A stretch of DNA of 64,000 nucleotides, taken from assembly GCA_026707735.1 (NCBI GenBank), contig JAPOWH010000002.1, forward strand, positions 372,001-436,000, written 5' to 3'. Source of the stretch: Gammaproteobacteria bacterium (GTDB lineage Bacteria > Pseudomonadota > Gammaproteobacteria > Pseudomonadales > Azotimanducaceae). Shown piece after piece: positions 25,711-34,962 of the stretch. The translations under genes were made by a program, and so were the position numbers. Every line of letters starts with the position of its first letter. The stretch's first letter is position 1. Under the pieces are notes generated by a model. It was not told where the DNA came from. It was given only the letters and a program-made list of their open reading frames with translations, and did not search any database.

Positions 25711-28554
25711 TTACTCGGCATGCAGCTCAACTACGCCCACATCGCCGTCAATAGTTATTGTTTGTCCGTGTTCAATCCGCTTGGTACCGTTGCCGACACC
25801 GAGAACGGCTGGAATACCGTACTCCCGAGCCACAATGGACCCGTGGGCAAGAATGCTCCCGACATCCGTGACCAATCCTACGGCGTGAGCAAACAGCTGA
25901 GTCCAAGCCGGGGTAGTCAACGGACTCACAAGAATTGAACCTGGGACCATCTTGTCGAATTCTGATGCTCCGGTAATGACGCTTGCCTTTGCTGTCACGC
26001 GGCCAGAACTTACGGGGAAACCCCTCATAGTCTCCGTTGATTCATCATTTAGGATTTGAGTTTCCTTGAATGCTATGCCGTCGATCTGACTGGCTTCTAG
26101 TGGCAAAGTGCCCGGGGGATGATGCCGCTTGCGGGCTTTACGTAGTTGGCTCCTCTCAATAGCTTTGTCCCCCAGGTCAGTAAGAGACTTTCCATCCGTT
26201 GCGGCCGATATAGCAGCTTCAAGCTCGCTGCTCGTAAGGAAAAAGGCATCTTCGGGGCAACGCAGTGTTCCCGCACGTGTGAGCCGGCATCCAAGTTCAA
26301 AGACCATCGGTCGAAGTACGGACCATGTGTAACCAAACAGAAATGCAACTTCCTCTCGAATGTAGTTGTATTTGCGAGCAAGCCAAAGCCGGAATCTGAA
26401 CTGCCAATACTGCAGTCCCGAAAGCAACTTGCTGATTTCGTAGAGCTTTTCCTCTCGCGTTCGCATAGCCCGTTCTTCTTGGGTCCTGGGATCGTAGTTG
26501 TCGTCTTGGACCATGCCTTTTACAGTTGCGAACAACGCTGCTGGATCTTCGCTCTGCGTTGGTTCGATGAAATCAAGGCTGTAGCCTTGATGCCCATAGG
26601 TTTGCAGGTATGTTCGAATATCGTTCAACACTTCATGGCCATCGTCATGTTCTTTAATTGCGGAAAATAGGAACTTGTTGGGGGTCGTTAATACAACGTG
26701 GGTTAGCGTTGAGTTCTTGCGAATTTTCTTGGAAACTTCATACAAGTCGGCATTTGCCTGCATTGTCTTGGATTCGATTCCGGAGAGAAACTGTCCGCTA
26801 ATAAAGTGCTCATCGGGAAGGGTTTCACGCAAGAAGCACTGCAAGTGATCGTCGGTAGACTTTGCCACGCCGAATGTGTGGCTTGAATTGCTGGACCAGT
26901 AGTACCCCTCCTCGATCGCCATCTCGCGGATGCCTTTCAATAGCAATTCACTGGGAGCCGCTGCAACCTCGACTTCGGACCACCTTTTCTTAGTGTCAAC
27001 AAGACGGGGTCGCGTGACATCGAACCATTCCTTTAACTGCCTGTCGTTCCATTCTGTATTGTTGAAGGCGATGTAGGTTGGATTCCTGCTTTCTGGCATG
27101 GTTAGCCGCCGAGCAATTTCAGGATCGGATTGGTCCTTAAGCCACTCGTCGAATGAAGCCCTATCGGATTCGCTAAGATCGTGGCGAAATCGTTGTACGT
27201 CGCGCTGTCGAATTTCCAAGTCCTTTTGCCGTTGAGACTGAATATCCTCCGGCTGTGGTTTATTCGATTTGCGTGCCCGCTTTTCACGAGTCTTTGCTTC
27301 AGCTTGCCTCTCAGCTTCGTCAATCTCGTGCTCCGTCGTCTTCAGCAATCCCTTTTCAGCAGCCTGTCGGTGAACAATCTCCCAATCAAAGCGTTGGTAG
27401 GCGTAGCCGTTGACTGTGATGAACGTCGGTCCTCCGCCAACCATTAGGCTCTTCCCCTTCCTCGGGGATTCCAGTCCTTCTGTCAGATAGAGCTCCTCAA
27501 ACAATGGACATATTGGATCGGGCATGTTCTCGACAATTTGACGTCTAGAGACGTAACGGGCGGGGGGAGGAACTTCCCATGTCAATTCAATGGGTTGAAC
27601 GGGCAAATTTGTGATTGGGCGAGATTGAAGAATGTGCAACTCGCCAGAAGCGAATGCCCACTCGATGTCTTGGGGCAGACCGTCGTAGACGGCTTCGATA
27701 GCTATTGAAGTCGATAGCAGTTCTCTTAGTTGCGAATTGCTGAGAGTCGACAATGCTTGCAAGTTTTGGTCGACATCGACGGTCTGGGTTCCGCCATCCT
27801 GGCGAGGTACGATGGACAGCGACTTTGGGCCAATTTCTATCTGTTTAACTTCACCAGAATCTCGGTCGACTATGTAGGTGTCGGGTGTAACTTGCCCGCT
27901 CACCACTGCTTCGCCCAGTCCATAGCTGGAATTGATTACGATTTCCCTGCGCTCTCCGGTGGCAGGATTTGCCGTGAACAGGATTCCGGACAAGTCGGAG
28001 GGGATCATCTGTTGCACGACGACGGACATTGCGACAGAGCATTGATCGATACCGTTTTGATGTCGATAGTTCAATGCTTGAGGCGTCCAAAGCGATGCCC
28101 AACACTTGAGAACCTCGGCAGCCACTTCGTCTGCGCCTACAACATTCAAAAAGGTCTCCTGTTGACCTGCGAATGAAAGGTCGGGCAAGTCCTCGGCGTT
28201 GGCACTCGATCGAACGGCCGCTGCATGTCCGTCGCCGATGGTTGTGGCATATAGCCGAGCGATTTCCTTGTGTAGAGTAGAGGGTACCCTGGCGTTCCCA
28301 AACAGTTCGCGAATTCGAGCCGACGCGCGGTCAAAGGAGACAATCCCGTCTCTGAATTCCGGTACCGCAAGCTTGATTATTTGATCTTGGAGCTTCTGCT
28401 CCGAAACAACTTGCCGATAGGCGACGGTTGTGACGTGAAACCCATCCGGTACATTGAATCCCTCCCTTGCAAGTAGTGCCAGCGACCTACCCTTGCCTCC
28501 AATGATGTCAATGTCATTGGCTTCGGTGTCTAAAGGAAGTAAATGATTTTTCAA
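25711..28554 (-). CDS. PEP/pyruvate-binding phosphotransferase, rifampicin-phosphotransferase-like
   Basis: A 947-residue multidomain enzyme. The N-terminal third is a PPDK/PEP-synthase ATP-grasp domain: IGGKGRSLALLAREGFNVPDG, AAVRSSANAEDLPDLSFAGQQ and IEWAFASGELHILQSRPI. The middle (about 340-780) is a long helical, charged region that matches neither PpsA nor PPDK. The C-terminal phosphohistidine domain has GSILAHGSIVAREYGIPAV with the catalytic His at about residue 904, after SPLTTPAWTQLFAHAVGLVTD. This domain order (ATP-binding, variable substrate domain, mobile His domain) is that of rifampicin phosphotransferases and related PEP-utilising enzymes, which move phosphate from ATP via His to a small molecule. 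The substrate is unknown. It lies downstream of murU on the same strand, with a 168-bp gap. Confidence 0.8.
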   Translation of the reverse strand: MKNHLLPLDTEANDIDIIGGKGRSLALLAREGFNVPDGFHVTTVAYRQVVSEQKLQDQIIKLAVPEFRDGIVSFDRASARIRELFGNARVPSTLHKEIARLYATTIGDGHAAAVRSSANAEDLPDLSFAGQQETFLNVVGADEVAAEVLKCWASLWTPQALNYRHQNGIDQCSVAMSVVVQQMIPSDLSGILFTANPATGERREIVINSSYGLGEAVVSGQVTPDTYIVDRDSGEVKQIEIGPKSLSIVPRQDGGTQTVDVDQNLQALSTLSNSQLRELLSTSIAIEAVYDGLPQDIEWAFASGELHILQSRPITNLPVQPIELTWEVPPPARYVSRRQIVENMPDPICPLFEELYLTEGLESPRKGKSLMVGGGPTFITVNGYAYQRFDWEIVHRQAAEKGLLKTTEHEIDEAERQAEAKTREKRARKSNKPQPEDIQSQRQKDLEIRQRDVQRFRHDLSESDRASFDEWLKDQSDPEIARRLTMPESRNPTYIAFNNTEWNDRQLKEWFDVTRPRLVDTKKRWSEVEVAAAPSELLLKGIREMAIEEGYYWSSNSSHTFGVAKSTDDHLQCFLRETLPDEHFISGQFLSGIESKTMQANADLYEVSKKIRKNSTLTHVVLTTPNKFLFSAIKEHDDGHEVLNDIRTYLQTYGHQGYSLDFIEPTQSEDPAALFATVKGMVQDDNYDPRTQEERAMRTREEKLYEISKLLSGLQYWQFRFRLWLARKYNYIREEVAFLFGYTWSVLRPMVFELGCRLTRAGTLRCPEDAFFLTSSELEAAISAATDGKSLTDLGDKAIERSQLRKARKRHHPPGTLPLEASQIDGIAFKETQILNDESTETMRGFPVSSGRVTAKASVITGASEFDKMVPGSILVSPLTTPAWTQLFAHAVGLVTDVGSILAHGSIVAREYGIPAVLGVGNGTKRIEHGQTITIDGDVGVVELHAE

Positions 28555-28722
28555 CTCTAGGAGTCCCAGTGGAGGTGATTTCGGCAGACTAACAATCTAG
28601 CCCGTGAACAGAAGAACAACTGTTGGGCTGGCGCAACGAAATTATCGCATTTTCGTCGTATGCCAAGCGGCCAGCCATTATCAGTTGTGGGCAGCGAAAT
28701 GTGCGATACATCAGTTGCTTGG

Positions 28723-29391
28723 CTACATGGTGACTCGTCGCACTCGCTTGAGTCCCTTTGGAGTTCCGATGTCAATCCATGTGCCTGTGAAAGATTCGCC
28801 AGAGACCTTGTCGTCTTTGGTCAGCGCGAACAAGAGATCTCGCGTTAATGAGAAGGTCCTCTGGGATTGGTTGTCAAATACTCGTGGATGCAGTAGAGAA
28901 ATGCCACAAAACGTGTGGGTGTGCTTGGACTTGTCCTCGTCCTTTTTTACTAATTTGCCGTCGAGACGAAAGTCTCTCGGTGCAGAATCGCTTTCCGCAG
29001 GCTGAAGGATCAAGTGTGCGGTCTGCGTGGATTTTTCTGTTAATGTCGTAAAGGGAAAGTTGGTCCAAATATCTCCGTTCAAGACCAAGAACGGAGCGTC
29101 TCCCAGATATTGCAAAGCCTGGGCAATTCCGCCACCGGTATCGAGCAGATCCTCCTCGCGGCTGAAGGTTACTTTTACGCCAAGGTGTCGACCGCTTCCT
29201 AAGCATGACTGAATCTGGTCTCCGAGGTGGTGCAAGTTAATGACAATGTCGCGAATGCCGGCTCGTTTCAACCATCGAATTTGGTGCACGACCAATGGCT
29301 CGCTGTTGATGAGAATCATGGGTTTGGCCACGGTCTCTGTCAATGGGAGAAGCCGTGTTCCCTTGCCCGCAGCAAGAATCATCGCTTTCAA
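28723..29391 (-). CDS. murU: N-acetylmuramate alpha-1-phosphate uridylyltransferase (MurU)
   Basis: A 222-residue nucleotidyltransferase. It begins MKAMILAAGKGTRLLPLTE, the nucleotide-binding signature, with AKPMILINSEPLVVHQI, EEDLLDTGGGIAQAL and FLVLNGDIWTNFP, which holds the metal-binding Asp. WIDIGTPKGLKRV closes the domain. In the anhydromuropeptide-derived salvage pathway, AmgK makes MurNAc-1-phosphate and MurU converts it to UDP-MurNAc, bypassing de novo synthesis. The start lies one base past the amgK stop. The assignment as MurU rather than a generic NTP transferase rests on this pairing and on the adjacent lptD. Confidence 0.88.
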   Translation of the reverse strand: MKAMILAAGKGTRLLPLTETVAKPMILINSEPLVVHQIRWLKRAGIRDIVINLHHLGDQIQSCLGSGRHLGVKVTFSREEDLLDTGGGIAQALQYLGDAPFLVLNGDIWTNFPFTTLTEKSTQTAHLILQPAESDSAPRDFRLDGKLVKKDEDKSKHTHTFCGISLLHPRVFDNQSQRTFSLTRDLLFALTKDDKVSGESFTGTWIDIGTPKGLKRVRRVTM

Positions 29392-29392
29392 G

Positions 29393-30379
29393 TCAGCGAC
29401 CCAATCTCTGAGAGGTGCTGGGAATGACTTTTTGTTTCAGCCAGTTGCCCAATTCTGTGAGGGGGGAGTATTCCATGCACAGTTGTTGAGCCTTCTGCAA
29501 CGTGGGCAATACATGAGGAAGGTGTGTGGATTGGTTCTTTTGGATCCACAGTCGCACAAAGATTCCAGCGGCTTTGAGCAATCGTTGCACCGCGGTGAAC
29601 TTCACTGCTATCGCCATTTGGGAGCACGAAGCCATTCTTGGAATAGACGTAGCCTCCGCATTGTTCCAATATTCACGAATGGCCGTGGTGCAATCGTCCT
29701 TAGTATGATTCCAGTAGCAATCGTAGAGCAACGACGCAAGATCGTAGGAAACAGGACCACGCAATGCATCTTGAAAGTCCACTACTCCGATGTACGGGGG
29801 TACACCACTCCAAAGCAAGTTCCTGCAGTGAAAGTCTCGATGCACCGTTGCCCGCGGCAGTTGATCTATTTGTCCTACCAGATCTGGAGTGATTGCATCC
29901 AGTTGCGCAGGCGTGGTTTGAGTAAGTTCGCAGCATAGGTAGTCCCGAAAGATATGGATCTCTTCATTGAGACGTTTTGCGGTGTACTCAGGCACGAGAC
30001 TACTGTTGATTGACTGAATCTTCAGAATGGTTGCCACTGCGACGCTCAAAGGCTCATTTACTATGCCTTTGCGATATGTTGCGTAGAACGATTGAGACCC
30101 TACGTCTTCAATGACGAGAAATCCGCGATCAAGATCGCACGCAAGCACATCGGGTACTGGAACTTCCACTTCTCGGAATACGTCTGACAGAGCAACGAAT
30201 TGACTATTGTTCTCGGACTCAGGAGGAGAGTGCATGAGGATCCATGAGTTCGTGCCGTCGGTGCAACGCCAGAATGCTCTTGTGCTTGCCTCTACGGGGA
30301 GTTGCTGAATTTTGCAATTTGAGATGTCAAACTGGTCGGCGGCCCAGGCAGCCAAGCTGGGATCCATTGGAGGCATCAT
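29393..30379 (-). CDS. amgK: Anomeric MurNAc/GlcNAc kinase (AmgK)
   Basis: About 328 residues from the ATG pair at 30376-30379; a longer open frame to 30625 overlaps lptD on the other strand and is rejected. It has the aminoglycoside-phosphotransferase/choline-kinase fold: VEASTRAFWRC as the ATP-binding loop, FLVIEDVGSQSF as the hinge, TVHRDFHCRNLLW as the catalytic loop with HxDxxxxN, and GVVDFQDALRGPVSYDLASLLYD with the metal-binding DFxD. AmgK phosphorylates MurNAc at C1 for peptidoglycan recycling. The amgK-murU pair next to a divergent lptD is the arrangement known from Pseudomonas. Confidence 0.88.
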   Translation of the reverse strand: MMPPMDPSLAAWAADQFDISNCKIQQLPVEASTRAFWRCTDGTNSWILMHSPPESENNSQFVALSDVFREVEVPVPDVLACDLDRGFLVIEDVGSQSFYATYRKGIVNEPLSVAVATILKIQSINSSLVPEYTAKRLNEEIHIFRDYLCCELTQTTPAQLDAITPDLVGQIDQLPRATVHRDFHCRNLLWSGVPPYIGVVDFQDALRGPVSYDLASLLYDCYWNHTKDDCTTAIREYWNNAEATSIPRMASCSQMAIAVKFTAVQRLLKAAGIFVRLWIQKNQSTHLPHVLPTLQKAQQLCMEYSPLTELGNWLKQKVIPSTSQRLGR

Positions 30380-30533
30380 GCTTGAAGTATACGGTCTGCA
30401 ACGTTTTGCTAAATCCCACCATGTAGTCGCGCAAGGAGTCGAACATTCCAGTAATTGCGAAGAATATGCAACATAGACAACTATGGGCAATTGGTGCCTT
30501 ATTGTTGAAGCCAGTACTCCTTGGAGGGATGCA

Positions 30534-32828
30534 TTGATTCGAAAATGGCCCACGCACGCTCGTTTGGCAGTATTGCTGGGTTGTTCTGCAGCTTTCGCAA
30601 CGGCGGGATGGTGCGACTCAACCACTTCAACTAGCGAGTCGCTCGCTGAGCAATTGTGGGTGCCGGATTTCAGGTTGGGTTCATGTGGCGGGAGTTATTC
30701 AGTCGAAAGTGTTTCGCCCGAGCCAGCCCCTGAAAACGTCGAAGATGAAGTGCGAGTTTTTGCTGATGAAGCGACCCTGAATCTTGATGGGAGTGGCAAA
30801 GTCGAGGGGAACGTCGTCGTACAGCGTGGAAGCGACCGCTTAGAAGCACCGTCAATCACGTTGAACGCTTCGAATCGGGAACTGCATACGCCTCAAGGCG
30901 CATTGGTGGTCAACGAAAATGTCGCTCTGAATGTCGCGCAAAGCGATATTCGAGTTTCTGAACGCAGAATGAACGTTGCCAATGCTGAGTTTGTTCTCTT
31001 GCAGCAGGGCATTCGGGGAACGGCCGGCCTAGTTAAGGCAGGCGACGGGAAGGTGGAATTCGAGAATGCACTTGTCACCCGCTGCCCACCAACCGTAAAT
31101 TCGTGGTCATTGTCCACTCGCCGATTCCGATTGAATCGCGATCAGGAGATAGCGGAAGCGTGGCGCGCCAAGCTCAGTTTAGGTTCCGTCCCGATACTCT
31201 ACATACCTTACGTGCGATTTCCTACAACCGCCAAAAGGACAAGTGGCGTATTGCTGCCCGAGCTCGAAAGCAATAGCTTGCATGGCTACGAGTTGGGCGT
31301 TCCGGTCTACTTGAACCTTGCCCCCAACTTTGACTTAACACTTACTCCAAGACTCTCTACTAGGGGAAGTCATAACCTGGAAACCGAATTTCGCCACATG
31401 AACCAAAGGTCGGAGACCAGTCTCAAAGGGGTTGTTCTGCCTTTCGATGGGGAGTACCAGAGTTATGTTGCCAGGTTGCTGAGAAGTTCCTTGCCATTCG
31501 ACGAACGCGATGATGAACGCTGGTTGGTTGAGATCCAACAAGAAGCACTTTTTGGAAACTGGGAAGCTGAGGCAACCTACTTTGTGGTTAGCGATACAGA
31601 CTTCTATAGAGACTTTGGAGAGTCGCTTGGCGAGCTAAGACATATAGGTCTCTCAAGATCGCTAAGAATTGGCCGGTGGAGTCGCAATCTTGGAATTGCA
31701 TTCAACACGGAAAGGTATGACCCCTTTCGCGAATGGGGATCATCAGTTGCGCGCGTTCCAGAGGTGGCAGTTGACGGGCACAACCGTTTGGGTCCTTTTG
31801 AGGCCGAGTTTGGGTTCTCGTCAACACGAATGGAGAGGGACCGTAGCGACAACGTTGAGACAAGCCACCGGAGTATTGCGAATTTGGCATTGAGCGTTCC
31901 AGCTAATCGTGCCTGGGGCCATGGAGTTTTCAGGATTGAGCAGTCCTTTGCTCGTTTCGAGACTGCAAATGACTCGAGCTACGACAGGAATGGAACCACC
32001 GCCCTGATCGACGCGGGGCTATTCCTTGAGAAAGGACGCCGCTCTTCACTGTCTGGGTACCAGACTCTAGAACCTCGCGTCGTGTATGTTCATAGAACGC
32101 AATCACAGGAGATCGGAATTCCCACTTTTGACTTCGGCCCCACGTCAGCGACGATTGACTCGCTAGTTGACCCGTCTCGTGTGATTGGATTTGATCGGAT
32201 TGACGATCTTGAGGTCCTATCACTCTCAACTATTGCAAGGTTTTTTGCACCGAACTCCGTTGGCCAAAAGTATGCATTTCAAGCCGTTGCGTCGTATCCT
32301 CGACAAGTCTCTCGATCGAACGCGGACTCGGAGGTTGGCTTAGGAATCGAGTTCGAGGCTACGGTGAACAATGAACTTTCCGTAGCCGGTTTTCATCTAA
32401 TACATCCAGACAGATGGACATCCCAAGCAACCGGAGCAACTATCAGATACTCACGACCAGACCTGCAGTTAGTTGGTCAGCTTCGCCACCAGCAACCCAA
32501 CGATATAGTTCAGTCGTTTGCTAGTGCCACGATAGACTTCGATAATGCATGGAAGGTTTTCAGCCAATGGCACTACGATTGGCAACACGATCGGCATATA
32601 GAATCGTTTGTCGGGTTTGAGTATGCCGGATGTTGTATTACCTATCGGTTGCTGTGGCGCAAGAGATTGCGCTTTGGATTCGCCGATTGGGAAGAATTGC
32701 GGTCTCGAAGTGGCATACATTTTGAATTGTCGCTAAACGGACTTACGTCGATTGGGGACAACATACTGTCCATTGTCGAGAGAGGCAGAGGATTGATGGG
32801 TCTATCCAAAAGACCTGCAAATTACTGA
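30534..32828 (+). CDS. lptD: LPS-assembly outer membrane protein LptD
   Basis: Around 764 residues. I choose the TTG at 30534, because GGAGGG at 30523-30528 is correctly spaced and the product then starts with a classical signal peptide (basic KWPTHAR, hydrophobic LAVLLGCSAAFATAG). An ATG at 30483 would add 17 unconvincing residues. Next comes the periplasmic OstA/LptA-like domain (VFADEATLNLDGSGKVEGNVVV, NASNRELHTPQGALVV), then the beta-barrel with SVPILYIPYVRFP and FVGFEYAGCCITYRL at the C-terminus, where the conserved Cys pair lies. The other conserved Cys lie in GSCGG and TRCPP. It inserts LPS into the outer leaflet with LptE. surA follows immediately. Confidence 0.95.
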   Translation: MIRKWPTHARLAVLLGCSAAFATAGWCDSTTSTSESLAEQLWVPDFRLGSCGGSYSVESVSPEPAPENVEDEVRVFADEATLNLDGSGKVEGNVVVQRGSDRLEAPSITLNASNRELHTPQGALVVNENVALNVAQSDIRVSERRMNVANAEFVLLQQGIRGTAGLVKAGDGKVEFENALVTRCPPTVNSWSLSTRRFRLNRDQEIAEAWRAKLSLGSVPILYIPYVRFPTTAKRTSGVLLPELESNSLHGYELGVPVYLNLAPNFDLTLTPRLSTRGSHNLETEFRHMNQRSETSLKGVVLPFDGEYQSYVARLLRSSLPFDERDDERWLVEIQQEALFGNWEAEATYFVVSDTDFYRDFGESLGELRHIGLSRSLRIGRWSRNLGIAFNTERYDPFREWGSSVARVPEVAVDGHNRLGPFEAEFGFSSTRMERDRSDNVETSHRSIANLALSVPANRAWGHGVFRIEQSFARFETANDSSYDRNGTTALIDAGLFLEKGRRSSLSGYQTLEPRVVYVHRTQSQEIGIPTFDFGPTSATIDSLVDPSRVIGFDRIDDLEVLSLSTIARFFAPNSVGQKYAFQAVASYPRQVSRSNADSEVGLGIEFEATVNNELSVAGFHLIHPDRWTSQATGATIRYSRPDLQLVGQLRHQQPNDIVQSFASATIDFDNAWKVFSQWHYDWQHDRHIESFVGFEYAGCCITYRLLWRKRLRFGFADWEELRSRSGIHFELSLNGLTSIGDNILSIVERGRGLMGLSKRPANY

Positions 32829-32844
32829 TTTATTGAGGTTCGAC

Positions 32845-34155
32845 ATGTGTAGCCGTCATTCGCAAAAAATGAATTGGATAGCCCTTTGTGGAGCATGTTT
32901 GGCATTGCACTCGCTATCCACATCTGCTGAGGAGGAGGTCCTTGACGCTGTTGCTGTCATAGTCAATGACGACGTGGTCACGATGTCCGAAATTGAGGAG
33001 AGGTATCAGACCTTTCTGCAACAAGCCACCGAAGCCGGGGTCACGGACTTGCCAGCGAAAAAGCTAGTAATGGACCAGATTGTCGAGCGACTGATTTCCG
33101 AACGAATCCAGCTGCAGGAAGCGGCCATGAGGGGAATTGTCGCTAGTGACGAAGAAATTACCGACGCGATACGTGACTTTGCAGCGCAAAACGAAATGAG
33201 CCTCGATGAGTATAGAGAACTGCTGGAAGCGCAAGGCATGACCTATAGGGAGTTTCGAGAGGGCGTGCACCGTCAGCTCGTACTTCAGACCATTCAGCAG
33301 TATGCGACTAGAGAACGAATATGGATCTCCAATCAAGACGTGAAGGACTTTCGAAATTCTCCGTTCTTCGAGCGGATGGCTACAGATCAATACCAAGTAG
33401 GGCACATTCTGATTTCGACAGATTCCTCAGATGTCGACTCTGCGCGTTCAGCCGAAGCCGAAGCACGGGAAGTCGTTGATCAACTGCGAGAAGGAGCCGA
33501 TTTCGCGACGATGGCCATTAACCACTCATCTGCATCAACCGCATTGGAAGGAGGCAATCTAGGCTGGCGATTTGTGGAGCAGATACCCAGTTTGTTTGCA
33601 GAAGTCGTGATCGAGATGCAAGTTGGCGAGACTGCAGACCCAATACGCAATGCACTGGGATTCCACATCATTCAGCTTCTTGACAAGCGTGGCGCATCAA
33701 ACACAAAAGCGCAACAGTCGCTGGTGCGACATATATTGATTAGGCCATCCATGATTAAGTCTAGCGAAGAAGCATATGAAGAAATTTCCGCATTGCACGA
33801 CGAATTGACGGACGGGGCAGACTTTGCCGAGCTAGCGAAGGAGCACTCTGAGGATCCTTTGACAGCACTTGCCGGCGGCGAAGTGGGATGGACAGATGGA
33901 ACGGGTCTCCCTCCTGCTGTTGTTGAAAAAATCAATGAAACTGGAACCGGCGAGCTGTCAGATGTATTTGAAACTCAAGATGGATGGCATGTTCTAGAGG
34001 TTGTGGACCGAAGAATCGCGGATCTCTCGGAAAAAGCACTCGACGATATGGCATTGAATGCGTTGTACCAGAGGAGCTTCGAAGAAGCCCTTCTGGATTG
34101 GCTCAAGCAGGTTCGTGACGAGGCCTTCGTGAAAGTCATCCGAGAAGTGAATTAG
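32845..34155 (+). CDS. surA: Periplasmic chaperone / peptidyl-prolyl isomerase SurA
   Basis: About 436 residues from the ATG at 32845, which has GAGG seven bases upstream; an upstream TTG at 32833 is less likely. A signal peptide (MNWIALCGACLALHSLSTSA region) precedes the N-terminal chaperone domain, which begins VLDAVAVIVNDDVVTMSEIE, a typical SurA_N start. Two parvulin domains follow: YQVGHILISTDSS to GFHIIQLLDKR, then VRHILIRPSMI to GWHVLEVVDRR, each with the GGxLGW/GGEVGW and FHI/WHV segments. SurA escorts outer-membrane proteins, including LptD, which explains the lptD-surA operon. Confidence 0.95.
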   Translation: MCSRHSQKMNWIALCGACLALHSLSTSAEEEVLDAVAVIVNDDVVTMSEIEERYQTFLQQATEAGVTDLPAKKLVMDQIVERLISERIQLQEAAMRGIVASDEEITDAIRDFAAQNEMSLDEYRELLEAQGMTYREFREGVHRQLVLQTIQQYATRERIWISNQDVKDFRNSPFFERMATDQYQVGHILISTDSSDVDSARSAEAEAREVVDQLREGADFATMAINHSSASTALEGGNLGWRFVEQIPSLFAEVVIEMQVGETADPIRNALGFHIIQLLDKRGASNTKAQQSLVRHILIRPSMIKSSEEAYEEISALHDELTDGADFAELAKEHSEDPLTALAGGEVGWTDGTGLPPAVVEKINETGTGELSDVFETQDGWHVLEVVDRRIADLSEKALDDMALNALYQRSFEEALLDWLKQVRDEAFVKVIREVN

Positions 34156-34189
34156 GGCTGCAAATCCTGTATAAGAGAATCGGTCCGTC

Positions 34190-34927
34190 GTGCCGCGCAA
34201 ACGGTTCGGACAGCACTTCCTGATCGATGATGAACTGATCGATTGCATCCATCAGCTAATTTCACCGAAACCAGCGGATCAAGTGCTGGAGATTGGGCCG
34301 GGTCGTGGAGCGCTCACAAATGGGCTGGTTGCATCCGGTGCAGATGTGATGGCCGTAGAGATTGACAACGATCTAGCCGCCGACCTGCGCACCAGATACT
34401 CAGCGGTCAAAGTTGTCGCCTGCGACGCTTTGAAAGTGCCAGATGAGATTTTTCGACAAAAACGTGTAGTTGGCAATCTACCCTATGGCATTTCGACTGC
34501 CTTGCTGTTGCGACTCGTGACTATTTCCGAAATTATTGACATGCATTTCATGCTTCAAAGCGAAGTGGTAGATCGATTGGTCGCGACTCCTGGAACAAAA
34601 GATTGGGGTCGGCTTTCTGTCAAGACTCAGCAGTCTTGGAAAGTGCATCGCTGCCTGGACGCTGAACCAAACGCTTTTTGGCCCAAACCACAGGTGAATT
34701 CCTCTTTTGTACGCATAGAACCAATCGTGGAACCAAAATTTGTCAAGAATCAAATTGCGTTTGACGAAGTGCTTAGACGAGCGTTCGGACAAAGGAGAAA
34801 GAAGATTTCTAATAGTCTAGAGCCGCTCAATATTGAATGGGAACAGACAGGAATCGATGCAAGTCTGCGTGCCGACCAACTGAGTGTTGAACAATATGTA
34901 GCGATTGCCAACAGTCTCAACGAATAG
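34190..34927 (+). CDS. rsmA: 16S rRNA dimethyladenosine transferase
   Basis: A 245-residue KsgA/RsmA. It starts at a GTG: PRKRFGQHFLIDDELI is the universal N-terminal block. The SAM-binding motif is VLEIGPGRGALTNGL. The target adenine-binding motif is VVGNLPYGIST, and AFGQRRKKISNSL is the C-terminal rRNA-binding helix block. It dimethylates two adenines near the 3' end of 16S rRNA. pdxA, which often lies between surA and rsmA in gammaproteobacteria, is absent here; only 34 bp separate the genes. It is slightly shorter than the E. coli enzyme. Confidence 0.96.
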   Translation: MPRKRFGQHFLIDDELIDCIHQLISPKPADQVLEIGPGRGALTNGLVASGADVMAVEIDNDLAADLRTRYSAVKVVACDALKVPDEIFRQKRVVGNLPYGISTALLLRLVTISEIIDMHFMLQSEVVDRLVATPGTKDWGRLSVKTQQSWKVHRCLDAEPNAFWPKPQVNSSFVRIEPIVEPKFVKNQIAFDEVLRRAFGQRRKKISNSLEPLNIEWEQTGIDASLRADQLSVEQYVAIANSLNE

Positions 34928-34962
34928 ACATAGTTTCTCTGCAGTTTCTACACCACAATTGA

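Noticed and set aside
25711..28554. Calling the PEP enzyme ppsA
   Set aside because: The N- and C-terminal domains fit, but the middle third does not match the PEP synthase PEP-binding barrel, and the length exceeds normal PpsA.
29240..29938. 232-residue plus-strand frame over murU and amgK
   Set aside because: It is antisense to two well-supported genes with matching family motifs, so it is a shadow frame.
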